From Pseudomonas sp. R-28-1W-6 (GTDB lineage Bacteria > Pseudomonadota > Gammaproteobacteria > Pseudomonadales > Pseudomonadaceae): a stretch of DNA of 64,000 nucleotides. The notes beneath the pieces were generated by a model. That model did no database searches and had not been told where the DNA came from. It worked only from the letters and a program-made list of their open reading frames with translations. Positions 32,869 through 46,249 of the stretch are shown one piece after another. Positions within the stretch are counted from its first letter, which is position 1. Each line of letters begins with the position of its first letter. The stretch spans positions 310,001-374,000 of the forward strand of contig NZ_WELK01000002.1 of NCBI RefSeq assembly GCF_009799925.1, in the 5' to 3' direction. The position numbers were made by a program, and so were the translations under genes.

Positions 32869-33324
32869 ATGACCTTCCGCCCGTTGCCGGCCAAGGCGTC
32901 TGCCGCGCTGCTGCATGCCAGCAGACCGCTGCAGGCGCTGTTCGACCAGGCCCAGCGGATTGCCCGCCTGCAGGAGCTGGTCGACGGCCAGCTGGAGCCC
33001 GCCGCCCGCGAACACTGCCGGGTCGCCAGCTGGCGCGACGGCTGCCTGCTGCTGCTGACCAGCAACGGCCACTGGGCCACCCGCCTGCACTACCAGCAGC
33101 GCCGCCTGCAGCGCCAGCTGCAGGTGCTGCCGGAGTTCGCCGGGCTGCTGAAGATCCAGATCAAGGTGCGCCCGCCGACCGGCCAGGTCGACTATGTCGG
33201 GCGCAAGGTGGAACTCTCCAGCGCCGCCGCCGACAGCCTCAACAGCGCCGCCGAAGGCATCAGCGACCCCAGGTTGCGCGCCGCCCTCGAACGCCTGGCC
33301 AGCCACGCCAAGCCACGCGAATAG
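32869..33324 (+). CDS. dciA: DUF721 / DciA-type helicase loader
   Basis: A 151-residue protein with an N-terminal KH-like DUF721 domain (FDQAQRIARLQELVDGQLEP, WRDGCLLLLTSNGHWATRLHYQQRRLQRQLQ) and a basic C-terminal tail. DciA loads the replicative helicase DnaB in bacteria lacking DnaC, and the gene typically lies beside secA/lpxC in Pseudomonas. Start ATG 32869 is chosen as the one preceding the conserved MTFRPLPAKA; the frame is open 13 codons further. The family call is firm; the function is by homology. Confidence 0.75.
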   Translation: MTFRPLPAKASAALLHASRPLQALFDQAQRIARLQELVDGQLEPAAREHCRVASWRDGCLLLLTSNGHWATRLHYQQRRLQRQLQVLPEFAGLLKIQIKVRPPTGQVDYVGRKVELSSAAADSLNSAAEGISDPRLRAALERLASHAKPRE

Positions 33325-33330
33325 CGGACA

Positions 33331-33357
33331 AAAAATAGGCCACCCGGAGGTGGCCTA
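33331..33357 (-). terminator. Terminator after lpxC
   Basis: Stem TAGGCCACC (33336-33344) / GGTGGCCTA (33349-33357), loop CGGA, followed on the minus strand by TATTTTTTG. It ends the dcw-lpxC transcript; on the plus strand the trailing run is A-rich, so it serves dciA only weakly. Confidence 0.88.
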
Positions 33358-33384
33358 AATCAAACGAGAAGAGGGTGTTGCTGC

Positions 33385-34332
<948 letters not shown>

Positions 34333-34408
34333 TCAACAATGGCCGGCGATGATAGCAGAACCGGCCTTTGCTGAACACCAATCACCTTCATACTCCTGAT
34401 AAATTCCA

Positions 34409-35605
34409 TCAATCAGCTTGGCGACGCAGGAAGGCCGGGATGTCTAGGTAATCCAGGTCATCCTGCGTGTTCAGCTTGGCTGCGGCGGCGGCACCGGCGT
34501 GGCTTTGACGCTGCACGGTGGGACGCTCGTAGTCCTTGTAGTTGACGGTCTGCGGCTCGGCAGCACGCGGCGCAGTGCTGATCACCGCCGCCGGCGCGAC
34601 GGAAGCGGCGGCGATGGTGTTGTCGACCACCTTGACCGGCTTCTCGATGCGCGCGCCCAGGCCGGTGGCGACCACGGTCACGTGCAGTTCGTCGCGCATA
34701 TCAGCATCGATCACCGCGCCGACCTTGACGGTGGCGTGCTCGGAGGCGAAGGCCTCGATGATCTCGCCGACCGCGGCGTACTCGCCGAGGGACAGATCCA
34801 GACCGGCGGTGATGTTGACCAGGATGCCGCGGGCGCCCTGCAGGTTGACGTCTTCCAGCAGCGGGTTGCGGATCGCCGCTTCGGTGGCCTCGCGTGCACG
34901 GTTCGGACCGCTGGCGCAGCCGGTGCCCATCATCGCCATGCCCATTTCGCCCATCACGGTCTTCACGTCGGCGAAGTCGACGTTCATCAGGCCCGGACGC
35001 TGCATGATGTCGGAGATGCCGCGCACGGCACCGGCCAGCACGTCATCGGCCTTGGCGAAGGCGGACAGCAGGCTGGCGTCCTTGCCGAGGATGGTCAGCA
35101 GCTTCTCGTTGGGAATGGTGATCAGCGAGTCGACGCACTCGGACAGGGCACGGATGCCCTCGTCGGCGACCTGCATGCGCTTGCGCCCTTCGAACGGGAA
35201 CGGACGGGTCACCACCGCCACGGTGAGGATGCCCATCTCCTTCGCCACTTCGGCGATGATCGGCGCCGCACCGGTACCGGTACCGCCACCCATGCCGGTG
35301 GTGATGAAGACCATGTCGGCGCCATTCAGCACTTCGGCGATGCGCTCGCGGTCTTCCAGGGCGGCCTGGCGGCCGATTTCCGGGTTGGTGCCGGCGCCCA
35401 GGCCCTTGGTCACACCAGGGCCGAGCTGCAGTACGGTGCGCGCGCCGACATTCTTCAGCGCCTGCGCATCGGTGTTGGCGCAGATGAACTCGACGCCTTC
35501 GATGTTGTTCTTGACCATGTGATTGACGGCATTACCACCGCCGCCACCCACGCCGATCACCTTGATAACTGCGCTTTGCGGAACGTTATCTACGAGTTCG
35601 AACAT
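34409..35605 (-). CDS. ftsZ: Cell division GTPase FtsZ
   Basis: A 398-residue tubulin homologue that forms the Z ring. The signature GGGTGTGAAP (about 104-113), nucleotide-binding GVGGGGGNAVNHM near the N-terminus and synergy-loop NVDFADVKTVM are intact. An Ala/Pro-rich linker leads to the C-terminal peptide DYLDIPAFLRRQAD, which binds FtsA, ZipA and MinC. It is penultimate in the dcw run, 55 bases after ftsA. Confidence 0.99.
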   Translation of the reverse strand: MFELVDNVPQSAVIKVIGVGGGGGNAVNHMVKNNIEGVEFICANTDAQALKNVGARTVLQLGPGVTKGLGAGTNPEIGRQAALEDRERIAEVLNGADMVFITTGMGGGTGTGAAPIIAEVAKEMGILTVAVVTRPFPFEGRKRMQVADEGIRALSECVDSLITIPNEKLLTILGKDASLLSAFAKADDVLAGAVRGISDIMQRPGLMNVDFADVKTVMGEMGMAMMGTGCASGPNRAREATEAAIRNPLLEDVNLQGARGILVNITAGLDLSLGEYAAVGEIIEAFASEHATVKVGAVIDADMRDELHVTVVATGLGARIEKPVKVVDNTIAAASVAPAAVISTAPRAAEPQTVNYKDYERPTVQRQSHAGAAAAAKLNTQDDLDYLDIPAFLRRQAD

Positions 35606-35660
35606 TTCCCCTCTCCTTATTTTCTAGTTGTATCGCCTACAGCTAACCGCGGTGTTGCTT

Positions 35661-36908
35661 TCAGAAATTGCCCTGGACCCAGCGTTTCAGCCGCTCCAGT
35701 ACGGGTGCCTTGGGTTCGTCGCTATACAGGCTGCCGCCAGACATGGAGATGCCGTCGGCCTGCTTCTGCAGGCCGTACATGAGCAGGCCCACGCCTGTCG
35801 AATAGATAGGATTACGCACGACGTCGGCCAGTCCCTTGACGCTGTGTGGTACGCCCAGACGCACCGGCATGTGAAAGATCTCTTCGGCCAGTTCGACGGC
35901 ACCTTCCATCTTGGCGGTGCCACCGGTGAGGACGATCCCGGCAGGGATCATGTCCTCGTAGCCACTGCGCCGCAGCTCGGCCTGAATCAGGGTGAAGAGC
36001 TCGTCGTAACGGGGCTCGACAACCTCGGCCAGCGCCTGACGGGACAGTTCCCGCGGTGGCCGGTCGCCCACACTGGGAACCTTGATGGTTTCCCCGGCGC
36101 CGGCCAGTTTGGCTAGGGCGCAAGCATACCGAATCTTGATCTCCTCGGCATACTGGGTCGGGGTGCGTAATGCCATGGCGATATCATTGGTGACCTGGTC
36201 GCCGGCGATCGGAATCACCGCCGTGTGACGTATCGCACCTTCGGTGAAGATGGCGATGTCGGTGGTGCCGCCGCCGATGTCGACCAGGCACACGCCCAGT
36301 TCCTTCTCGTCGTCGGTCAGCACCGCATAGGCGGAGGCCAGCTGTTCGAGAATGATGTCGTCGACTTCCAGGCCGCAGCGGCGCACGCACTTCTCGACGT
36401 TCTGCGCCGCGTTCACCGCGCAGGTCACCACATGCACCTTGGCTTCCAGGCGCACGCCGGACATGCCCAGCGGCTCGCGCACGCCTTCCTGGTTATCGAT
36501 CACGTAATCCTGCGGCAGGGTGTGCAGCACCCGCTGGTCGGCCGGGATGGCCACGGCCTGGGCGGCGTCGAGCACGCGCTCGAGGTCGGCCGGGCTGACC
36601 TCGCGGTCGCGGATGGCGACGATGCCGTGGCTGTTGAGGCTGCGGATATGGTTGCCGGCCACGCCGACGAAGGCCGAGTGGATGCGGCAGCCGGCCATCA
36701 GCTGGGCCTCTTCCACGGCGCGCTGGATCGACTGCACGGTGGACTCGATGTTGACCACCACGCCCTTCTTCAGGCCGCGCGACGGGTGGGTGCCGATGCC
36801 GACGATTTCCAGCTGGCCGTCCGCAGTCACCTCGCCCACCAGCGCCACCACCTTGGAGGTGCCGATATCCAGGCCGACGATCATCTTGCCGCTCTGCACG
36901 CTTGCCAT
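35661..36908 (-). CDS. ftsA: Cell division protein FtsA
   Basis: A 415-residue actin-like ATPase that anchors FtsZ to the membrane. Start ATG 36908 (MASVQSGKMIVGLDIGTSKV); eight upstream codons are not conserved. Phosphate-1 GLDIGTSKV, phosphate-2 VDIGGGTTDIAIF, adenosine motif GIVLTGGTAKMEG, and a C-terminal amphipathic membrane-targeting helix VLERLKRWVQGNF. It begins 20 bases after ftsQ ends. Confidence 0.98.
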   Translation of the reverse strand: MASVQSGKMIVGLDIGTSKVVALVGEVTADGQLEIVGIGTHPSRGLKKGVVVNIESTVQSIQRAVEEAQLMAGCRIHSAFVGVAGNHIRSLNSHGIVAIRDREVSPADLERVLDAAQAVAIPADQRVLHTLPQDYVIDNQEGVREPLGMSGVRLEAKVHVVTCAVNAAQNVEKCVRRCGLEVDDIILEQLASAYAVLTDDEKELGVCLVDIGGGTTDIAIFTEGAIRHTAVIPIAGDQVTNDIAMALRTPTQYAEEIKIRYACALAKLAGAGETIKVPSVGDRPPRELSRQALAEVVEPRYDELFTLIQAELRRSGYEDMIPAGIVLTGGTAKMEGAVELAEEIFHMPVRLGVPHSVKGLADVVRNPIYSTGVGLLMYGLQKQADGISMSGGSLYSDEPKAPVLERLKRWVQGNF

Positions 36909-36928
36909 GGTTCTACTTTCTCCTCGAT

Positions 36929-37786
36929 TCACTGCACGGCGGCGGGTTCAGCCGCCGTTGGCGCCACCGGCGTGCGCCAGGCCACGGCCAGGCCGTTGGC
37001 GTAACGCAGGTCGATGCGCGCGATATTCGCGATCTGCTCTTTCAGCACCTTGTCGTAGATGGTGCTGAAGCGACGTATTTTCTCTACCAGGTGGTCGCGC
37101 CCCAGGAGGATCTCCACGCCCTGGCCGGTGCTGATGAACCAGCTGCCATGCTCGCGCAACTCCAGGGCCGTGATGGAAAAGCCCAGCGGGCGCAGCATCT
37201 GGCTGAGCACCTGGTACTGCTGCATCACCTGCTGCTGGGCGCGTTGCGGCCCGGACAGCAGCGGCAGGTTCTCGTAGTGGGTCAGCTCGCGCGGGGCGAA
37301 GGCCTGGCCCTGGTTGTTCAGCAGCGCCTCGCTGCCCCAGCGCGCCACCGGCAGTTGTTCCTCCAGGCGGATCGACACCTGGTCCGGCCACACCCGCCGC
37401 ACTTCGGCGTGGGCGATCCACGGCATGCGTTCCAGCTCGGCGCGCATGCCGGCCATGTCGACGGTGAAGAAGCTAGCCGCGATGAACGGCGCGATGCGCT
37501 CCTGCACCGCCTGCTGGCTGATGTAGCTCAGCTCGCCCTGCACGCTGACCCGCGCGATCGGTCGATCGGCATAGGGGATCAGGCGCTGGGCCAGCTCGTA
37601 GGTGGCGAAACCCAGGCCGACCAGCAGCAGCGGCCACAGCAGGCGTTTCAGGCCGCTGAAGTCCGGCTTCGGCAGGCGCGCGGACAACGGCTCCTTGGCC
37701 ACCATCCGGCTCGCGCCGCGCGCAGCCGCCGGCTGGCGCAGGGGAGCGCGGCCGATGGGTTGCGGGTGGCGGAGAGTGACGCCCAT
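36929..37786 (-). CDS. ftsQ: Divisome protein FtsQ
   Basis: A 285-residue bitopic membrane protein: basic cytoplasmic N-terminus (about 1-48), TM (about 49-66), POTRA domain (about 75-145, [19 protein letters not shown]) and beta domain (about 150-275) that binds FtsL/FtsB. The length matches P. aeruginosa FtsQ. Only three bases separate the ddl stop from its ATG. Confidence 0.97.
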   Translation of the reverse strand: MGVTLRHPQPIGRAPLRQPAAARGASRMVAKEPLSARLPKPDFSGLKRLLWPLLLVGLGFATYELAQRLIPYADRPIARVSVQGELSYISQQAVQERIAPFIAASFFTVDMAGMRAELERMPWIAHAEVRRVWPDQVSIRLEEQLPVARWGSEALLNNQGQAFAPRELTHYENLPLLSGPQRAQQQVMQQYQVLSQMLRPLGFSITALELREHGSWFISTGQGVEILLGRDHLVEKIRRFSTIYDKVLKEQIANIARIDLRYANGLAVAWRTPVAPTAAEPAAVQ

Positions 37787-37789
37787 GAC

Positions 37790-40162
<2,373 letters not shown>

Positions 40163-40170
<8 letters not shown>

Positions 40171-41233
40171 GGGCCACCTCCAGGCAGGTTTCCACCACGG
40201 TACGGGTGGCATCGGGCTTGGCCAGGCGACGCGCAATGCGGCCCATGTCCTTGAGTTTTTCGGGGTGCATCAGAACCTCGGTCAGCTGCGCGGCAAGCGT
40301 GTCCGCGTCAGTCGCATGTTGCGGGAGCAGGAAGGCCGCGCCCTCCTTCGCCAGGTATTCGGCATTGCGCGTCTGGTGGTCGTCGATCGCGTGCGGCAGT
40401 GGCACCAGAAACGACGGCAACCCGGCGGCGGCCAGCTCGCTGACGGTCAGCGCGCCGGCACGGCAGATCACCAGATCGGCCCAGGCATAGGCATGGGCCA
40501 TGTCCTTGATGAACGGCGCGACCTCGGCTTCGACCGCAACTTCGCGATAACGCTCCGCGGTGATCTCGGCATGTTGCTTGCCCGCCTGGTGAAACACCTG
40601 CGGACGCAGTTCGGCCGGCAGCTTGGCCAGGGCGGCTGGCAGCAGCTTGTTCAGCGGCTCGGCGCCCAGGCTGCCACCCAGCACCAGCAGGCGCGGCTTG
40701 CGCTTACTCAGCGAGTCGCGCGGGGTTTCCAGGAACAGCTCCTCGCGTACCGGGTTGCCGGTGGTGCGGCGCTTGGCGCTGCCTGCGAAGGTATTCGGGA
40801 AGCCTTCGCAGACCCGGCTGGCAAACGGCACCAGGCTGCGATTGGCGGTGCCGGCCACGGCGTTCTGCTCCTGGATGATCAGCGGCGCGCCATTGAGCCT
40901 GGCCGCCAGGCCGCCCGGGCCGGTGACATAGCCGCCCATGCCCAGCACGCACACCGGCTGCAGCTCGCGCATGATCCGCCGCGCCTGCCACAGGGCCCGC
41001 AGCAGCTGGAACGGCGCCTTGAGCAGGGCCAGCTTGCTCTTGCCGCGCAGGCCGCTGACCTGGATCAGGTGCAGCGGCAGGCCGGCGGCCGGCACCAGTT
41101 CGTTCTCGATGCCACGCGGGGTGCCCAGCCAGTGCACGCTGTAGCCGCGCGCCTGGAATTCGCGGGCGCAGGCCAGGGCCGGGAACACGTGGCCGCCGGT
41201 ACCGCCGGCCATGATCAGGACATTACCGCGCAT
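40163..41233 (-). CDS. murG: Lipid II synthase MurG
   Basis: A 356-residue GT28 glycosyltransferase adding GlcNAc to lipid I on the inner membrane face. G-loops [12 protein letters not shown] and [14 protein letters not shown], and the UDP-GlcNAc site [10 protein letters not shown] and [14 protein letters not shown]. Start overlaps ftsW by 11 bases; end overlaps murC by 8. Confidence 0.98.
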
Positions 41234-42449
41234 GGCCGACCTCCTCGGGATCGAAGAAATCCGCCTCGCTGAATTCCACCTCCGCGCTGCCCAGCTGGAT
41301 CTGGGTGCGCCGCTCCCACTCGATGCGCAGCAGCAGCGCCAGGCTGACGCAGCAGATCACCAGGGAGCTGCCGCCGTAGCTGAGGAACGGCAGGGTCAGG
41401 CCCTTGGTCGGCAGCAGACCGACGTTCACGCCGATATTGATCAGCACCTGGCCGATCCACAGGAAAGCCAGGCCGTAGGCCACGTAGGCGGAGAAGAACT
41501 GCTTGGCCTTTTCCGCCCACAGACCGATGTACAGGGCACGCACGCTGACGAAGACGAACAGCGCGACGGTCAGCAGCGCACCGATCATGCCCAGCTCCTC
41601 GGCCAGTACGGCGAAGACGAAGTCGGTGTGCGCTTCCGGCAGGTAGAACTGCTTCTGGATGCTGTTGCCCAGGCCGACGCCCAGCCACTCGCCGCGGCCG
41701 AAGGCGATCAGCGCTTGGCTCAGCTGGTAGCCGGCGCCGTACTGGTCGGCCCAGGGGTCGACGAAGTTGGTCAGGCGCGCCAGGCGGTAGCTCTGGCTGG
41801 TCATCACCACCACGCCCAGGGCCAGCACGCCGCTGGCCAGGGGGATGAAGCGCAGCAGGTTGATGCCGCCGAGGAACAGCATGGCGATGCAGGCGCCGAC
41901 CAGCACCACGGTGGCGCCGAAGTCCGGCTCGGCCAGCAGCAGCACGGCGATCGGGCCGAGGATGAACATCGGCTTGATGAAGCCCATCAGGTGCTTGCGC
42001 ACTTCCTCCTGGCGGCGCACCAGGTAGGCGGCGATGAACATCACGGTGAACAGCTTGGCCAGCTCGGACGGCTGCAGGTTGAACAGGCCGAAGCCGATCC
42101 AGCGCTTGGCACCGTTGACCTCACGACCGATGCCCGGCAGCAGCACCAGGATCAGCAGGACGAAGGCGATCAGCAGCAGGGTGCCACTGAAGCGCTGCCA
42201 CAGGGCCATGGGAATCAGCAGGGTCATGAACCCGGCGCCCAGGCCGATGGCCAGGTAAATCAGGTGGCGGACCATGTGGTACAGCGGGTTGCCGGACAGC
42301 GCCGCGGCCACTTCCGAGGAGGCCGAGGTGATCATCACCAGGCCCAGGCCAAGCAGGGCCAGGCAACCGGCCAGCAGCGGGAAATCGAGGTCGATGCCGC
42401 GCTGGCTGCGCAGCGGCGACGGGGCGGCGAGCAGGCGTTCCAGCTTCAT
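41223..42449 (-). CDS. ftsW: Septal peptidoglycan polymerase FtsW
   Basis: A 408-residue SEDS glycosyltransferase with about ten TM helices that works with FtsI. SEDS landmarks: FNLQPSELAKLF, LLLAEPDFGATVVL (with the catalytic Asp), FAVLAEELGMIG and LTLPFLSYGGSSL near the C-terminus. Start ATG 42449 overlaps the murD stop by four bases. Confidence 0.97.
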   Translation of the reverse strand: MKLERLLAAPSPLRSQRGIDLDFPLLAGCLALLGLGLVMITSASSEVAAALSGNPLYHMVRHLIYLAIGLGAGFMTLLIPMALWQRFSGTLLLIAFVLLILVLLPGIGREVNGAKRWIGFGLFNLQPSELAKLFTVMFIAAYLVRRQEEVRKHLMGFIKPMFILGPIAVLLLAEPDFGATVVLVGACIAMLFLGGINLLRFIPLASGVLALGVVVMTSQSYRLARLTNFVDPWADQYGAGYQLSQALIAFGRGEWLGVGLGNSIQKQFYLPEAHTDFVFAVLAEELGMIGALLTVALFVFVSVRALYIGLWAEKAKQFFSAYVAYGLAFLWIGQVLINIGVNVGLLPTKGLTLPFLSYGGSSLVICCVSLALLLRIEWERRTQIQLGSAEVEFSEADFFDPEEVGHAR

Positions 42450-43792
42450 TGCAGGCCCTCCGCCGCCTGGGCGAACAGGCGCCCGCGCTCTTCGAAGTTC
42501 TTGAACATGTCCAGGCTGGCGCAGGCCGGCGACAGCAGCACGGCATCACCAGGCTGGGCCAGCTCGGCGCAGCGCTGCACGGCCTCGTCCAGGGTCCCCA
42601 CCCGCAGCAGCGGCGTGGCATCGCCGAGGGCGGCGGCCAGCAACTCGGCATCGCGGCCGAGCAGCACCACGGCGCGGCAGAACCGGGCCACCGGCGCCTT
42701 GAGGGCGGAGAAATCGGCGCCCTTGCCGTCGCCACCGGCGATCAGCACCAGCTTGCCGGCGATATCGGCGCCCAGGCCTTCGATGGCGGCCAGGGCGGCG
42801 CCGACGTTGGTGGCCTTGGAGTCGTCGTAATAGCTCACCCCGCGCAGCTCGCGCACCCACTGGCAACGGTGGGCCAGGCCGGCGAAGGTCTGCAGGGTCG
42901 CCAGCATCGGCGCCAGCGGCAGGCCGGCGGCATGGCCGAGGGCCAGGGCCGCCAGGGCATTGGACTGATTATGCGCGCCGCGGATCTTCAGCGCGGAGGT
43001 CGGCAGCAGGCTGTCGAACTGGAAGGCCAGGAACTTCTCGCCGCCCTCCTCGATCAGGCCGAAGCGCTTGAAGTCGGGCTTACCCAGGCCGAACTCCCAG
43101 CACGGCACCTGATCGGCGATCAGCGGCCGCGACAGGGCGTCGTCGCGATTGACCACCACCTGCTTGGCGCCGCGGAAGATGCGGTGCTTGGCCAGGTGGT
43201 ACTGCGGCATGCCGGCGTAGCGATCCATGTGGTCTTCGCTGACGTTCAGGCAGGTGGCCACCGCGGCATTCAGCTGGTCGGTGGTTTCCAGCTGGAAGCT
43301 GGACAGTTCCAGCACGTACAGCTCGACTTCGTCACTCAGCAGATCCAGCGCCGGGGTGCCGAGGTTGCCGCCGACCGCGACCTTCTTGCCGGCCGCCGCG
43401 GCCATCTCGCCGACCAGGGTGGTCACGGTGCTCTTGGCGTTGGAACCGGTGATGGCGATGATCGGCGCCTTGGCATGGCGAGCGAACAGTTCGATGTCGC
43501 CGGACAGCTTGACCCCGCGCGCGGCCGCGGCCTGCAGCGCCGGGGTGGCGATGGCCAGGCCCGGGCTGACGTACAGCTCCGAGGCGCGGCACAGGAAGTC
43601 CACGTCCAGCTCGCCGCAGCGCACTTCCACCTGCGGGTAGTCGCGCTGCAGGGTCGCCAGCTCCGGCGGGTTCGCGCGGGTGTCGGCCACGGCGAAGCGC
43701 ACGCCCTGCTGCGCCAGGAAGCGCACCAGGGACATGCCGCTCTTGCCGAGGCCGACAACGATGCGGAACTGGTCGGAAGCGATCAGCGACAC
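42446..43792 (-). CDS. murD: UDP-MurNAc-L-Ala--D-glutamate ligase MurD
   Basis: A 448-residue Mur ligase adding D-Glu. N-terminal VVGLGKSGMSLVRFLA, ATP loop ITGSNAKSTVTTLVG (SNAKST rather than the commoner GTNGKST), NVSEDHMDRY, and C-terminal YYDDSKATN. Six bases after mraY... upstream order: mraY ends 43799, murD starts 43792. Confidence 0.97.
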   Translation of the reverse strand: MSLIASDQFRIVVGLGKSGMSLVRFLAQQGVRFAVADTRANPPELATLQRDYPQVEVRCGELDVDFLCRASELYVSPGLAIATPALQAAAARGVKLSGDIELFARHAKAPIIAITGSNAKSTVTTLVGEMAAAAGKKVAVGGNLGTPALDLLSDEVELYVLELSSFQLETTDQLNAAVATCLNVSEDHMDRYAGMPQYHLAKHRIFRGAKQVVVNRDDALSRPLIADQVPCWEFGLGKPDFKRFGLIEEGGEKFLAFQFDSLLPTSALKIRGAHNQSNALAALALGHAAGLPLAPMLATLQTFAGLAHRCQWVRELRGVSYYDDSKATNVGAALAAIEGLGADIAGKLVLIAGGDGKGADFSALKAPVARFCRAVVLLGRDAELLAAALGDATPLLRVGTLDEAVQRCAELAQPGDAVLLSPACASLDMFKNFEERGRLFAQAAEGLQ

Positions 43793-43798
43793 TGTCTA

Positions 43799-44881
43799 TT
43801 ACCTCAGTTTCAGGGTGGCAAGGCCGATCAGCACGAGGATCACGGTGATGATCCAGAAGCGCACGATCACCCGGGGTTCGGGCCAGCCCTTGAGTTCGAA
43901 ATGGTGGTGGATCGGCGCCATGCGGAACACGCGCTTGCCGGTCAGCTTGAAGCTGGCGACCTGGATGATCACCGACAGGGTCTCCATGACGAACACGCCG
44001 CCCATGATGAACAGGACGATTTCCTGACGCACGATCACGGCGATGGTGCCGAGCGCGGCGCCCAGCGCGAGAGCTCCCACGTCGCCCATGAAGACCTGGG
44101 CCGGGTAGGTGTTGAACCAGAGGAAACCCAGGCCGGCACCGACCAGCGCGGCGCAGAACACGATCAGCTCGCCGGCGCCCGGTACGTAGGGGATCAGCAG
44201 GTAATCGGCGAATTTGATGTTGCCCGACAGGTAGCAGAAGATCGCCAGCGCACCGGCCACCAGCACGGTCGGCAGGATGGCCAGGCCGTCGAGGCCGTCG
44301 GTCAGGTTGACCGCGTTGCTGGTGCCGACGATGACGAAGTAGGTCAGCACCACGAAGCCCACGCCCAGCGGAATGGCAACGTCCTTCAGCACCGGCAGGA
44401 TCAGGGTGGTTTCCACCGGGCTCTGCGCGGTCATATAGAGGAAGATCGCCGCGCCCAGGCCGAACACCGACTGCCAGAAGTATTTCCAGCGGCTTGGCAG
44501 GCCGCGCGAGTTCTTCTCGATCACCTTGCGGTAGTCGTCGACCCAGCCGATGGCGCCGAACAGCAGGGTCACGGCCAGCACGGTCCACACGTAGCGGTTG
44601 CTCAGGTCGGCCCAGAGCAGGGTGCTGACGGCGATGGCCGAGAGGATCAGCGCGCCACCCATGGTCGGCGTGCCCTTCTTCGACAGGTGCGACTGCGGGC
44701 CGTCGTTGCGCACCGCCTGGCCGATCTGGCGGATCTGCAGGGTGCGGATCATCCACGGGCCGAGCCACAACGACAGGGCCAGGGCGGTCAGCACCCCGAG
44801 AATCCCGCGCAAGGTCAGGTACTGGAACACACCGAAACCGGTGTAGAACTGTTGCAGGTACTCCGCCAGCAGCAGCAGCAT
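43799..44881 (-). CDS. mraY: Phospho-MurNAc-pentapeptide transferase MraY
   Basis: A 360-residue, ten-TM enzyme forming lipid I from UDP-MurNAc-pentapeptide and undecaprenyl phosphate. Conserved [11 protein letters not shown], catalytic DD in [20 protein letters not shown] and the [11 protein letters not shown] loop are all present. It starts directly at the base after the murF stop. Confidence 0.98.
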   Translation of the reverse strand: MLLLLAEYLQQFYTGFGVFQYLTLRGILGVLTALALSLWLGPWMIRTLQIRQIGQAVRNDGPQSHLSKKGTPTMGGALILSAIAVSTLLWADLSNRYVWTVLAVTLLFGAIGWVDDYRKVIEKNSRGLPSRWKYFWQSVFGLGAAIFLYMTAQSPVETTLILPVLKDVAIPLGVGFVVLTYFVIVGTSNAVNLTDGLDGLAILPTVLVAGALAIFCYLSGNIKFADYLLIPYVPGAGELIVFCAALVGAGLGFLWFNTYPAQVFMGDVGALALGAALGTIAVIVRQEIVLFIMGGVFVMETLSVIIQVASFKLTGKRVFRMAPIHHHFELKGWPEPRVIVRFWIITVILVLIGLATLKLR

Positions 44882-46249
44882 TTAGTGAGCCTCCCCCGAT
44901 GCACAGAGAGCCGCGACGACTTTTTCCATCGCCGCGCTGCGCGAACCTTTAATTAGAATGGTGGTGTCGCCCGATTCGCGGCGAAGTGCCGCGATCAAGC
45001 TGGCTTGATCGGCGAAGTGATGTCCTTCCGTACCGAATGCCTTGACGGCATGGGCCATCAGCGGGCCCACGGCATACAGCGCGTCGACCTTGCCGGCGGC
45101 ATAGGCGCCGACATCGCGATGGCCTTGCTCGGCCCACTCGCCCAACTCGCCCATATCCCCCAGCACCAGAACGGTGCGACCGGGGAAGGCGGCGAGTATA
45201 TCAACGGCGGCGCACATCGAAATCGGGTTGGCGTTGTAGGTGTCGTCGATCACCCGCGCACCGTTCGTCGCCAACTGAGCAACGGCGCGGCCTTTGACCG
45301 GTTGCAGGCTTTCCAGCCCGGCCTGGATCCCGACCAGCGGCACGCCCAGAGCATGGGCCGCGGCGGCGGCGGCCAGGGCGTTGGCCACATTGTGCTCGCC
45401 CAGCAGGTTGAGCTGGATGCGCGCCTGGCCGACCGGGCTGTGCAGGGTGAAGGCCAGGCAGCCGCGGGCATCGCGGGCCAGCTCGGCGGCGTGGAAATCG
45501 GCGCGGCTGTCGCCCAGGGCGAAGCTCAGCACGCGACGGCCACGTGCGCGCGCCTGCCAGGTGGCGAAAGCCTTGTCGTCAAGGTTGAGCACGGCCACGC
45601 CATCGGCGGCCAGGCCTTCGATGATCTCGCCCTTGGCCTCGATGATCTTGTCCGGACCGCCGAACTCGCCGACATGGGCGATCCCGGCGTTGGTGATGAT
45701 CGCCACCTGCGGCCGGGTCAGGCTGACGGTGTAGCCGATCTCGCCGACATGGTTGGCGCCCAGCTCGATCACCGCGCCGACATGTTCGGGCGCCAGCTCG
45801 AGCAGGGTCAGCGGCGCGCCGAGGTCGTTGTTCAGGTTGCCGCGGGTGGCCAGAACCGGGCCGTGCAGGCCGGCACGCAGGATGCTGGCGAGCATTTCCT
45901 TGACCGTGGTCTTGCCGCTGGAGCCGGTCACGGCGGCCAACGGGCCGCCGTAGGCCTGGCGATTCAGGGCGCCGAGGCGACCCAGGCCGACCCGGCTGTC
46001 GCCGACGATCAGCTGCGGCAGATCGACACCCGCCACTTCGCGCTCGACCAGCGCGGCCACGGCGCCCTTGCTTGCCACCTCGGCCAGGTAGTCGTGGCCG
46101 TCGAAGTTCGGCCCGCTCAGGGCGACGAACAACTGGCCGGCCTCGATCTTGCGGCTGTCGGTTGACACGGCGCAGAACGCCACGTCGGCACCGTGCAGGC
46201 GAGCGTGCAGGGCGGGTGCCACTTCACTGAGCAGCAGCGGCTTAAGCAT
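44882..46249 (-). CDS. murF: UDP-MurNAc-tripeptide--D-Ala-D-Ala ligase MurF
   Basis: A 455-residue Mur ligase attaching D-Ala-D-Ala. Start ATG 46249 (MLKPLLLSEVAPALHARL) overlaps murE by 8 bases; the 23 codons upstream are murE shadow. TDSRKIEAGQLFVAL N-terminal UDP region, AVTGSSGKTTVKEML ATP loop, TRGNLNNDLGAPLTLL, and VIDDTYNANPISM. Confidence 0.97.
   Translation of the reverse strand: MLKPLLLSEVAPALHARLHGADVAFCAVSTDSRKIEAGQLFVALSGPNFDGHDYLAEVASKGAVAALVEREVAGVDLPQLIVGDSRVGLGRLGALNRQAYGGPLAAVTGSSGKTTVKEMLASILRAGLHGPVLATRGNLNNDLGAPLTLLELAPEHVGAVIELGANHVGEIGYTVSLTRPQVAIITNAGIAHVGEFGGPDKIIEAKGEIIEGLAADGVAVLNLDDKAFATWQARARGRRVLSFALGDSRADFHAAELARDARGCLAFTLHSPVGQARIQLNLLGEHNVANALAAAAAAHALGVPLVGIQAGLESLQPVKGRAVAQLATNGARVIDDTYNANPISMCAAVDILAAFPGRTVLVLGDMGELGEWAEQGHRDVGAYAAGKVDALYAVGPLMAHAVKAFGTEGHHFADQASLIAALRRESGDTTILIKGSRSAAMEKVVAALCASGEAH

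Noticed and set aside
42449..44956. 835-codon plus-strand frame opposite murD and mraY
   Set aside because: Antisense shadow spanning two conserved essential genes.
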